DNA from: Caulobacteraceae bacterium PMMR1
GTDB lineage: Bacteria; Pseudomonadota; Alphaproteobacteria; Caulobacterales; Caulobacteraceae
Length of the DNA: 64,000 nt
Assembly (NCBI GenBank): GCA_000733915.1
Contig: JPOM01000001.1
Location: 2,482,001-2,546,000, forward strand
Reading direction: 5' to 3'
A program made the position numbers and the translations under genes. This document shows, in pieces, positions 16,302 to 24,037 of this stretch. Below the pieces are notes generated by a model, which saw only the letters and a list, made by a program, of their open reading frames with translations, made no database searches and was not told the origin of the DNA. Each line of letters starts with the position of its first letter. Position 1 is the first letter of the stretch.

Positions 16302-17162
16302 ATGACCGCCGAGACGCCGATCGCGACCTATGACTGCTTCGATGTCGAGATCTCAGGCGGCGTGGCGCACATCCGGCTGAAGCGCGGCGAGCAGCTGAAC
16401 ACCATGACCCGGGCGTTCTGGAACGAGCTGCCCCGCATCGTGCGCGACATCGACGACAACGCGCGCGCCCGCTGCATCGTGATCTCCTCCACCGGCAAGC
16501 ACTTCAGCGCTGGCATGGACCTGTCGGTGTTCGCCGCCGGCGACGGCGTGAGCCCCGGGCGGGGCGACCGCGCCACCGCCGCTGAGAGCTTCCGCCGCCA
16601 CGTGCACCACCTGCAGGACACCTTCAGCTGCCTGGACGAGGCGCGCATGCCGGTGCTGGTCGCGGTGCAGGGCGGCTGTATCGGGGGCGCGGTGGACTTC
16701 ACCTCCGCCTGCGACATCCGCTACGCCAGCGCCGACGCCTTCTTCGTGATCCAGGAGATCAACATCGGCATGACCGCCGACGTCGGGACCTTCCCTCGGC
16801 TGTGCAAGCTGATCCCGGAGGGCTGGGTGCGCGAGCTGGCCTACACCGGGCGCCGGCTGAGCGCGCAAGAGGCGGAGCGCATCGGCCTGGTCAATGCGGT
16901 GCTGCCCACCCACGAGGCGCTGGTCGAGCACGTGCTGGGCGTGGCGCACGAGATCGCCTCCAAGGCGCCCCTGGCCGTGGCCGGGTCGAAGGTGATGATC
17001 AACTACGCCCGCGACCACTCCATCCGCGACAGCCTTGACTATATCGCGACCTGGCAGGCGGGCATGTTCTCGCCCGAGCACATGGCGGAGGCCTTCGCCG
17101 CCAAGCAGGGCAAGCGCGAGGCGACGTTCCCCGACCTGCTGCCGCTCCGCAAATCGATGTGA
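16302..17162 (+). CDS. Crotonase family, delta3,5-delta2,4-dienoyl-CoA isomerase-like
   Basis: A 286-residue enoyl-CoA hydratase/isomerase family protein. It resembles ECH1 more than classic hydratases: 'KHFSAGMDLSVF' is the oxyanion-hole segment, and the three acidic residues important in rat ECH1 have counterparts in 'GGCIGGAVDFTSACD' (Asp), 'VIQEINIG' (Glu) and 'MTADVGTFPRL' (Asp). ECH1 isomerises 3,5-dienoyl-CoA to 2,4-dienoyl-CoA in unsaturated fatty-acid oxidation. The start ATG has AAGGAGAG about 8 bases upstream. It is followed after 28 bases by a transporter gene. Confidence 0.85.
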   Translation: MTAETPIATYDCFDVEISGGVAHIRLKRGEQLNTMTRAFWNELPRIVRDIDDNARARCIVISSTGKHFSAGMDLSVFAAGDGVSPGRGDRATAAESFRRHVHHLQDTFSCLDEARMPVLVAVQGGCIGGAVDFTSACDIRYASADAFFVIQEINIGMTADVGTFPRLCKLIPEGWVRELAYTGRRLSAQEAERIGLVNAVLPTHEALVEHVLGVAHEIASKAPLAVAGSKVMINYARDHSIRDSLDYIATWQAGMFSPEHMAEAFAAKQGKREATFPDLLPLRKSM

Positions 17163-17190
17163 TCCGACCAGCACGAGGGCTCAAGGCCGG

Positions 17191-18849
17191 ATGATCATCG
17201 TCGACGAGCTGCGCTCGCTCAACACCGAGCAGCGCTCGGCCTTCATCGCGTCCCTGCTCGGCTGGACGCTCGACGCCTTCGACTTCTTCCTGCTGACCTT
17301 CGTGGTCAAGAACATCGCGACCGACTTCCACGTGCAGGTCAGCCTGGTGGCGCTCGCGATCACGCTCACCCTGATGATGCGGCCTCTGGGCGCCTTCGTC
17401 TTCGGCTGGCTGGCCGACCGCTTCGGGCGCAGGCCGGTGCTGATGGCCGACGTCCTGCTCTATTCGGCCGTGGAGCTCGCAACCGCGTTCGCCCCCGACC
17501 TGACCTGGTTTCTGGGGCTGCGCCTCCTCTTCGGTTTCGCCATGGGCGGGGAGTGGGGCATCGGCGCGTCCCTGGCCATGGAGCACGTGCCGCCCAAGGC
17601 GCGGGGCGTGGTCTCGGGGATCCTGCAGGAGGGCTACGCCTTTGGCTACCTACTGGCGGCGCTGGTCAACTTCTTCGTGGGCCAGATCGGCTGGCGGGGC
17701 ATGTTCGTGGTCGGCGTGCTCCCGGCCCTGCTGGTGCTCTACATCCGCCGGCACGTGCGGGAGAGCCCGGCGTTCGAGGCGGTGCGGGCGCGCGCCCGCG
17801 CTGCGCGGGCCGCGCCGCCGCCGCCGCCTGAGCTTCCCGCCCAGGATCGGGGCGGGCTCGTGGTGATGCATCTCCTGGTCATGGCGGGCGCCCTGCCGGG
17901 CCTGCTCTTCGTGCTGATGCGCCCGCCCCTGGCGGTCCTTCTGGCCTCCGGGCTGCCCGTGCTGGCTGGCGTGGGGCTGGCCTATCGCGCGCGCCGCCGG
18001 TCCGGGCTCGCCCGCAGCAGCCACGCGGTCCAGGCGCTCTGGACCTTCTGGCTGGCGATCGCGGCCGCCGTGATCTTCGCCCTGGTGCTCTTCTCCATCT
18101 CCAAGGCGCTGGGCCAGCTCGGCGTCCCGCTGTGCGCCGTCATCGACGCCGGGCTCGCCTTGGCGGCGGTCTGGTTCATCGTGCGCGGCGCCGTCGGCCT
18201 GTGGCAGGTCGGCCGCGGCCAGGGCTTCCCGCCGGCGGACCCCGACAGCTTCTTCGGGTCGCTGGGCGCCCGCTGGGGGCTCCTGCTCTACGTCGTCGTC
18301 CTGATGACCGCCTTCAACGCCTTCAGCCACGGCACCCAGGACCTCTATCCGACCTTCCTGAAGGTGCAGCACAGGTTCGATCCCGCCATGGTTTCGACGC
18401 TGACCATCGTGCTGAACCTCGGGGCGATCGCGGGGGGCCTGATCTTCGGCGCCCTGTCGGAGCGGATCGGGCGGCGGCGCGCCATCGCCCTGGCGGCCCT
18501 GCTGGCCCTGCCGGCGATCCCGCTCTGGGCCGGCTCGTCCACCCCGCTGATGTTGGGCCTGGGAGCCTTCCTGATCCAGATCGCCGTCCAGGGCGCCTGG
18601 GGGGTGGTGCCGGTGCACCTGAACGAGCTGTCGCCGGACGCGGCAAGGGGCGGGTTCCCGGGCGTCGCCTATCAGCTCGGCAACCTGATCGCGGCCGGCA
18701 ATGCGGTGATCCAGGCCAACCTGGCCGAAGCGCGGCACGACGACTACGGCTTCGCCCTGGGCGTGGTCGCCGCCGTGGTCGCGGTGGTGCTGGCGGCCCT
18801 GGCCCTCTTCGGGCCGGAGCGGCGCGGGGCGGCCTTCGGCGGCGGCTGA
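17191..18849 (+). CDS. MFS transporter with extended central region (SHS-like)
   Basis: A 552-residue major facilitator. Conserved motifs include 'GWTLDAFDFFLLTFVVKNIA' in helix 1, 'GWLADRFGRRPVLM' in loop 2-3 (motif A), 'GGEWGIGASLAMEHVPPKARG' and 'GALSERIGRRRAIAL' in the second half. Between the two six-helix halves lies an insert of about 150 residues with extra hydrophobic helices (roughly residues 220-330), as in the 14-helix sialate:H+ symporter (SHS) family that includes NanT and JEN1-type carboxylate carriers. The neighbouring crotonase suggests an organic acid substrate, which is an inference. Confidence 0.85.
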   Translation: MIIVDELRSLNTEQRSAFIASLLGWTLDAFDFFLLTFVVKNIATDFHVQVSLVALAITLTLMMRPLGAFVFGWLADRFGRRPVLMADVLLYSAVELATAFAPDLTWFLGLRLLFGFAMGGEWGIGASLAMEHVPPKARGVVSGILQEGYAFGYLLAALVNFFVGQIGWRGMFVVGVLPALLVLYIRRHVRESPAFEAVRARARAARAAPPPPPELPAQDRGGLVVMHLLVMAGALPGLLFVLMRPPLAVLLASGLPVLAGVGLAYRARRRSGLARSSHAVQALWTFWLAIAAAVIFALVLFSISKALGQLGVPLCAVIDAGLALAAVWFIVRGAVGLWQVGRGQGFPPADPDSFFGSLGARWGLLLYVVVLMTAFNAFSHGTQDLYPTFLKVQHRFDPAMVSTLTIVLNLGAIAGGLIFGALSERIGRRRAIALAALLALPAIPLWAGSSTPLMLGLGAFLIQIAVQGAWGVVPVHLNELSPDAARGGFPGVAYQLGNLIAAGNAVIQANLAEARHDDYGFALGVVAAVVAVVLAALALFGPERRGAAFGGG

Positions 18850-18877
18850 GCCCGAGCCCGCTCAGCCGAGGGCCCGC

Positions 18878-19798
18878 TCAGCCCTTCGCCCAGGCCGCGA
18901 TCAGGTGGTGCGCGATGGCGAGGCGCGGCGGGGCGAAGGCGCCCTCCACCTCGCCCGCCAGCAGGGCCCGGGCCTCCTCGCGCGTGAACCAGCGCACCGA
19001 CTCCAGCTCGGTCTGGTCCGGCGTCGCCTCATCGTGGGCGACCTCGGCGTGGAGGCCGATCATCAGCGAGGACGGATAGGGCCAGGGCTGGGTCGAGTGA
19101 TAGCGCACTTCCACCGCTTCCAGCCCCGCCTCCTCCCTCAGCTCCCGCGCGCAGGCTTCCTCCAGGCTTTCACCGGGCTCCACGAAGCCGGCCAGGGCGG
19201 ACATCATGCCCTTGGGCCAGATCGCCTGTCGCCCGAGCAGGCAGCGGTCGCCGAAGGTCGGCAGCATGATCACGACGGGGTCCGTCCGCGGGAAGTGCTC
19301 GGCGCGGCAGGCGGTGCAGACGCGCTTCCAGCCCGCGTCGGCGACCTCGCTCGGCTGGCCGCACACGGCGCAGTAGCGGTGTCGGCGTCGCCACTCGAAC
19401 ATCGCCTTGGCGGCCGCAGCGATGGCGGCCTCGCCCTCGGGCAGGCGCAGCGCCGACGCGCGCAGGTCCTCGAAGCGGCCCAGCCCCTGCAGGACGCCCT
19501 GCGAGGGGTCGCCGCCGTCGAGGTCGACCGCGAACAGCGCCGTGTCCTTCCAGAGCCCCAGGAACAGCAGCCGCTCGGGCGTGCCGGCGAGCTCCTGCGC
19601 CAGGGCGGCGCGCACATAGGCGAGCTGCAGCCCGCCCGCCTTGGCGTCCTCCACCAAGGGCTGGCCGTTCCAAACCGGCAGGGCCAGGCTGTCGGCGTGC
19701 GCCAGCCGCCGTGCGATGAACTCCGCCTCGCCCCGGCGCTCGCTCGCGCGGTCCAGCGGGTTGCCGGCGAAGGTGTTGCGATGGGCGCGAAGTCTCAT
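18878..19798 (-). CDS. nudC: NAD(+) diphosphatase / NADH pyrophosphatase NudC
   Basis: A 306-residue enzyme with NudC architecture: an N-terminal domain, a four-Cys zinc ribbon ('YCAVCGQ' and 'VCTACRAEHFPR'), and a C-terminal Nudix domain with the box 'GFVEPGESLEEACARELREEAG' split as usual, followed by the NADH-specific 'STQPWPYPSSLM' motif. NudC cleaves NAD(H) and removes NAD caps from RNA. Its start overlaps the end of the upstream hydrolase gene by 4 bases, so they are cotranscribed. Confidence 0.94.
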   Translation of the reverse strand: MRLRAHRNTFAGNPLDRASERRGEAEFIARRLAHADSLALPVWNGQPLVEDAKAGGLQLAYVRAALAQELAGTPERLLFLGLWKDTALFAVDLDGGDPSQGVLQGLGRFEDLRASALRLPEGEAAIAAAAKAMFEWRRRHRYCAVCGQPSEVADAGWKRVCTACRAEHFPRTDPVVIMLPTFGDRCLLGRQAIWPKGMMSALAGFVEPGESLEEACARELREEAGLEAVEVRYHSTQPWPYPSSLMIGLHAEVAHDEATPDQTELESVRWFTREEARALLAGEVEGAFAPPRLAIAHHLIAAWAKG

Positions 19799-20712
19799 GG
19801 CGAGGCGGCCTCGAGCAGGGCGTCGCGCACCAGGTCGGGGCGCTCCATGGGCAGGAAGTGACTGGTCCCAGGGACGGTTTCGACGCGCGCCTGCGGCAGC
19901 CGGCGGAGCAGGGCGGCCTCCGTCCCGATGCGGCAGGTGGAGCCTCGCTCGGCTCTGAGGATACGCACGGGCGCGCGCACCCGGCGCATGGCGGCCCAGG
20001 GATCGCAGCCCTGGGCGGCGAAGTTCGACGCCTCCCAGGCCGGGGCGCAGGCGAGCTCGACCTTGCCGTCCGTCCGGGGCCTGAACCCGCCGGCGACATA
20101 GTCGGCCAGCACGGCGTCGGGCCAGGTCTTGAAGGCGCCCCGGCCCTTGTAAGCGGCGAAGGCGGCCGCCATGCTTTCGAACACCGGCCGGCGGTGGGCG
20201 GCGGCGCGGGCGATGGGCAGGCGGGTCCAGAGCACGCCGGAGGTCCAGGGCGCTTTGGCGTAGAGGGCGACCAGCCGAGGCATGATCACCGGGTCGAACA
20301 GCACCAGTCCTCGAACCTTGTCCGGGGCCTTGGCCGCGGCGAGCAGCGAGACCGTGCCGCCCATGGAGTGCCCGCAGAGCACCACCGGCCCCGCCGCCGC
20401 GAGCTCGCCGAGCGCTCCGACCAGGTCGTCGCGGAAGTCGCGCCAGGACCTGCGCCCTCGCGGGTCGGCGGGCAGGCGGCTGGCGCCGTGGCCGCGCATA
20501 TCGACCGCCACGATCCGCATCCCGAGCGACAGGGGCGCCAACAGGATGCGATAGGTCTGGGCGTTGAAGCCGTTGGCGTGACTGAACACCAGGTCGACGG
20601 GCCGGGCGCTGTCGCCGAAGTCCAGCGCGGCCATCTCGCCGTCGGGCAGCGGGATCATCCGCCGCCGGGGCTCATGCATCAGCGCCGCGTCCATGGCCTC
20701 GGCCGCCTCCAT
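19795..20712 (-). CDS. Alpha/beta hydrolase
   Basis: A 305-residue alpha/beta-hydrolase fold protein. 'DLVFSHANGFNAQTY' is the oxyanion HG-type loop, 'VVLCGHSMGGTVSLL' holds the Ser nucleophile, and 'VPGTSHFLPMERP' holds the catalytic His; the strand-3 motif 'VAVDMRGHGAS' is also typical. The substrate is unknown. It overlaps nudC by 4 bases and is divergent from dapE across about 140 bases. Internal ATGs at 20694 and 20676 are possible starts. Confidence 0.88.
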   Translation of the reverse strand: MEAAEAMDAALMHEPRRRMIPLPDGEMAALDFGDSARPVDLVFSHANGFNAQTYRILLAPLSLGMRIVAVDMRGHGASRLPADPRGRRSWRDFRDDLVGALGELAAAGPVVLCGHSMGGTVSLLAAAKAPDKVRGLVLFDPVIMPRLVALYAKAPWTSGVLWTRLPIARAAAHRRPVFESMAAAFAAYKGRGAFKTWPDAVLADYVAGGFRPRTDGKVELACAPAWEASNFAAQGCDPWAAMRRVRAPVRILRAERGSTCRIGTEAALLRRLPQARVETVPGTSHFLPMERPDLVRDALLEAASP

Positions 20713-20855
20713 CCCGTCTCACGCCCCGCCCTCGCGGCCAACCTAGGGGGCCGGGCGTCCGCGCGGAAGGCGCCCCGGGCCGTTGCGCGCCGGCGATTTG
20801 TCGATATCCAGGCGGACTTGCCGGCCGGCCTCGCCGTCCGCCAGCGGAGCGCGCC

Positions 20856-21992
20856 GTGAGCGACCTGATTGCCCTCGCCCAGGCCCTGATCCGGCGGCCC
20901 TCCGTCACCCCGGCCGACGCAGGCGCGATGGACGTGCTGCAGGCCGCGCTCGTCCAGCGCGGCTTCCGGTGCCGCCGCCTGCGCTTCGGCGAGGTCGAGA
21001 ACCTCTACGCCCGGCGGGGGAGCCAGGGCCCGAACCTCTGCTTCGCCGGCCACACCGACGTCGTGCCGCCCGGCGACGCCGCCTGGAGCAGCGACCCGTT
21101 CTCGGGCGATGTCAGGAACGGCGAGCTCCTCGGCCGGGGGGCGGTCGACATGAAGGGCGCCATCGCCGCCTTTGTCGGCGCGATCGACCTTGCAGGTCCC
21201 CAGCCCGGCTCCCTCTCCCTGCTGATCACCGGCGACGAGGAAGGCCCGGCGCGGGACGGCACCCGGCGGGTGGTGGAGCAGCTGAAGGCCGAGGGCGAGC
21301 GCCTCGACCACTGCCTCGTGGGCGAGCCGACCAGCGCCGCGGTGCTCGGCGACATGATCAAGACCGGCCGCCGAGGCTCCCTGAACGCCTGGATCAGCGT
21401 CGAGGGCGTGCAGGGGCACGTCGCCTATCCCGACCGCGCCGCCAACCCGATCCCGCGCCTCGTGGCCCTGTTGCATCGCCTGACGACGCACCGGCTGGAC
21501 GAGGGCTATCCGGGGTTCCAGCCCTCGAACCTTGAGGTGACCGAGATCGAGGTCGGCAACCCGGCGTCCAACGTCATCCCGGCGCGCGCGCGGGCGCGGC
21601 TCAACATCCGCTTCAACCCCGCCCACACGGGCGCGGCGCTTTCACAGTGGTTGCAGGCGGAGGCGCAAGCGGCGGGCGACGGCTTTCCGGGCCGTGTCGC
21701 GGTGGACGCCATCGTTTCCGGCGAGGCCTTCCTGACGCCCCCCGGGCCGTTCACCGACCTCATCCAGGCCGCCGTGCGCGAGGTGCTGGGCGTGCAGGCC
21801 GAGCTCTCCACCACGGGGGGCACCTCCGACGCCCGCTTCCTCCGCGCGCTTTGTCCGGTGGTGGAGTTCGGACTGGTGGGAGCGACCATGCACAAGGTCG
21901 ACGAGCGCGCCCCGGTGCGGGACATCGAGCGCCTGGCCGAGGTCTACGCCGCGGTGATCCGGGGCTACTTCGCCCGGTTCGCCGGGGCGTGA
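20856..21992 (+). CDS. dapE: Succinyl-diaminopimelate desuccinylase DapE
   Basis: A 378-residue M20 metalloenzyme starting at GTG. Dinuclear-zinc ligands are visible in 'FAGHTDVVPPGD' (His), 'RGAVDMKGAIAAF' (Asp) and 'ITGDEEGPARDGT' (Glu-Glu), and the C-terminal 'STTGGTSDARFL' is diagnostic for DapE. It cleaves N-succinyl-L,L-diaminopimelate in lysine and peptidoglycan precursor synthesis. The dimerisation domain insert ('GRRGSLNAWISVEGVQGHVAYP') is in the expected place. Confidence 0.95.
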   Translation: MSDLIALAQALIRRPSVTPADAGAMDVLQAALVQRGFRCRRLRFGEVENLYARRGSQGPNLCFAGHTDVVPPGDAAWSSDPFSGDVRNGELLGRGAVDMKGAIAAFVGAIDLAGPQPGSLSLLITGDEEGPARDGTRRVVEQLKAEGERLDHCLVGEPTSAAVLGDMIKTGRRGSLNAWISVEGVQGHVAYPDRAANPIPRLVALLHRLTTHRLDEGYPGFQPSNLEVTEIEVGNPASNVIPARARARLNIRFNPAHTGAALSQWLQAEAQAAGDGFPGRVAVDAIVSGEAFLTPPGPFTDLIQAAVREVLGVQAELSTTGGTSDARFLRALCPVVEFGLVGATMHKVDERAPVRDIERLAEVYAAVIRGYFARFAGA

Positions 21993-21996
21993 GCGG

Positions 21997-22431
21997 CTAT
22001 TCGCCGAAGCCCTCCCCGGGCGTGAGCGGGGCCAGGCGGATCAGGCGACTGTCCTCGACCGCCGCCTGCCGATGCTTGACGTGCTCACGGTAGTCGGGGT
22101 CCGTCACCATGGCCAGGAAGGCGCGCGCATCGGGATAGGCCGCGATGAAGGCCAGGTCCCAGCGCTCGGTCTGCGGCCCCGTGACCATCGCCTCGGGCCG
22201 CCCGGCCCAGACCTGCCGCCCGCCGACCCGGGCGAAGATCGGCGCTGTCGTGCGGCCGTAGAGGCGATAGGCGTCCAGGCCTGAAAGCTCTTTCCCGTGC
22301 TCGGCATGGCCCTCCGGATAGTCCGCGCGGTCCTTCAGCCGGATCAGGTTCAGCATCTGGATCGGCGTGTCCCGCGGCAGGGCCTTGAAGGCGTCCAACT
22401 GCGCGCGGGTGGGGTCGATCGAGCCCGTCAT
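21997..22431 (-). CDS. DUF1330 family protein
   Basis: A 144-residue soluble protein with a dimeric ferredoxin-like (DUF1330/EthD-like) pattern: 'DTPIQMLNLIRLKDRADYP', 'GLDAYRLYGRTTAPIFARVGGR' and 'FIAAYPDARAFLAMVTDPDYREHVKHRQAAVEDSRLI' (shown here only in part of each domain). The function of DUF1330 proteins is unknown. It lies 7 bases downstream of a secreted DUF6491-type gene on the same strand and is convergent with dapE. Confidence 0.8.
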   Translation of the reverse strand: MTGSIDPTRAQLDAFKALPRDTPIQMLNLIRLKDRADYPEGHAEHGKELSGLDAYRLYGRTTAPIFARVGGRQVWAGRPEAMVTGPQTERWDLAFIAAYPDARAFLAMVTDPDYREHVKHRQAAVEDSRLIRLAPLTPGEGFGE

Positions 22432-22438
22432 GCCGGCC

Positions 22439-22897
22439 TCAGGGCTGCCACTTCTTCGGGATGGCGGCGGCCTGCTCCCGGGTCAGGGGGATGACCTGGT
22501 CCACGAGACAGGTCTCGGGCAACCCGCTTGAGCTCGCCACCTGCAGGTCGAGGTCGATGCCGTGGCAGACTTCGCCCGCGCCGTGGGAGCGGGTCACCAG
22601 GCGGCTGTCGCTGTAGCGCAGGTTCGAGCAGGTGTTGGAGAGCGTGAGCTTATAGACGTCGCCCTGCAGCACCCGGATGTAGAGGGTGTGATCGTCGGGC
22701 GCGCGCCAGCTCAGGATGTCGTGCTCGGCGAAGCACGGGTGCGGGCCGCGGGCCGGGCCGAACGACTGGGCTGAAGACTGACCCGCCGGCTGGGCGAGGG
22801 CGGCGGGCGCAGCGGCGAGGGCGAGGGCCGCGGCCAGGGCGGCCGTCAGAGCCGCGGTCCGGGCCGCGGTCGGGGCGGGCGGGATCGGCTTGGGCAT
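22439..22897 (-). CDS. Secreted DUF6491-like protein
   Basis: A 152-residue exported protein. An Ala-rich signal peptide (ending ...PAALAQ) is followed by 'PCFAEHDILSWRAPDDHTLYI', 'YKLTLSNTCSNLRYSD', 'EVCHGIDLDLQV' and 'VIPLTREQAAAIPKKW', a pattern with paired cysteines that I associate with DUF6491, common in Caulobacterales. Two disulfides are plausible in the periplasm. Function unknown. Confidence 0.7.
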   Translation of the reverse strand: MPKPIPPAPTAARTAALTAALAAALALAAAPAALAQPAGQSSAQSFGPARGPHPCFAEHDILSWRAPDDHTLYIRVLQGDVYKLTLSNTCSNLRYSDSRLVTRSHGAGEVCHGIDLDLQVASSSGLPETCLVDQVIPLTREQAAAIPKKWQP

Positions 22898-22987
22898 GGG
22901 GCGTCTCCGGGAGAGAACCCCTCAACTCTAGCGCCGCCGCTCCGGGTCCGCCAGCACGCTGAGGCGGCCGGCCGGCGCGGGCGTGGA

Positions 22988-23860
22988 TCAGGCGGCCTCG
23001 GCCGGAGCGGAGGTCAGCACCTCCTCCAGCTTGGCGAAGCTCGGCTGGCTGTCGGTCGGCACCTGGCCGCGGCCGATCTCGACGGAGATCTGGGCGGCGT
23101 TGCCATGCAGGTGCGCCACCAGCACCGAACGGATGATGCGATAGAAGGCGGCCTCCTCGTCCACCACCTCCTTCAGGCGCGCGGCCATCGGGCCGACCAG
23201 GCCATAGGCGAAGAAGACGCCGAGGAAGGTGCCGACGAGCGCGCCGCCGATCATCTGTCCCAGCACCTCGGGCGGCTCGGTGATCGCGCCCATGGTTTTG
23301 ATGACGCCCAGCACCGCCGCGACGATGCCCAGCGCCGGCAGGGCGTCGGCCAGGCTCTGCAAGGCGTGAGCCGGGGCCAGCCCCTCGTGATGGTGCTTCT
23401 CCAGCTGCTGCTCCATCGCGTCCTCGACCTGGTGCGGGTCTTCCAGGTTCATGGTCATCATGCGCAGCGTGTCGCAGATGAAGTCCACCGCGAAGTGATC
23501 TTTCATCATCTTGGGATATTTGGAGAAGATCGTGCTGGACTGGGGATTCTCGATGTGGCTCTCCAGCGCGATCACGCCCTTGGACTTCATCGTCTTGGTC
23601 AGGGTGAACAGCAGCGAAAGCAGGTCGGTGTAGTCCTGGCTTTTCCATTTGGCCCCGCCGAAGATCTTGCCGAAGCCGCCGGCGGTGGCCTTGATCACGG
23701 TCATCTTGTTCGAGATCAGGTAGGAGGCGATGCCGGCGCCGAAGATCGCCATCAACTCGTGCGGGGCGGCCTCGAGGATCACGCCCATGTTGCCGCCCGA
23801 CATGATGAAGCTGCCGAACACGAGGCCGAACAGCAGGACGACGCCGATGATCTGGAACAT
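22988..23860 (-). CDS. motA: Flagellar motor stator protein MotA
   Basis: A 290-residue inner-membrane protein with four helices: two near the N-terminus ('IGVVLLFGLVFGSFIM' and 'ELMAIFGAGIASYLI') and two after the cytoplasmic domain ('LPALGIVAAVLGVIKTMG' and 'ALVGTFLGVFFAYGLVG'), with conserved prolines flanking helix 3. The large cytoplasmic loop contacts FliG, encoded in this window at 43620. MotA with MotB forms the proton channel; motB is not here. Several TTAA half-sites lie 35-75 bases upstream (on the plus strand around 23910-23942), possibly relevant to CtrA control but not matching the full consensus. Confidence 0.94.
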   Translation of the reverse strand: MFQIIGVVLLFGLVFGSFIMSGGNMGVILEAAPHELMAIFGAGIASYLISNKMTVIKATAGGFGKIFGGAKWKSQDYTDLLSLLFTLTKTMKSKGVIALESHIENPQSSTIFSKYPKMMKDHFAVDFICDTLRMMTMNLEDPHQVEDAMEQQLEKHHHEGLAPAHALQSLADALPALGIVAAVLGVIKTMGAITEPPEVLGQMIGGALVGTFLGVFFAYGLVGPMAARLKEVVDEEAAFYRIIRSVLVAHLHGNAAQISVEIGRGQVPTDSQPSFAKLEEVLTSAPAEAA

Positions 23861-24037
23861 GGGCTTGGGTGACCTTACGCCTTTTGCGCTTGCGCGTGAT
23901 CATGGCGGTTAATGCTTAAGGGGCGGTGTGCTCGACCTTAACGGCAGGTTTCCGCAGCGCCGACCCTGGGCGGAGGGGGTCTGGCCCGCTCCGCCGCGCT
24001 GCGTGCACTTTGGCCGCTGTGGCGTTAGACCCGGCGC

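Noticed and set aside
23900-23945. TTAA half-sites upstream of motA as a CtrA box.
   Set aside because: The spacings (3 and about 18 bases) do not match TTAA-N7-TTAA.
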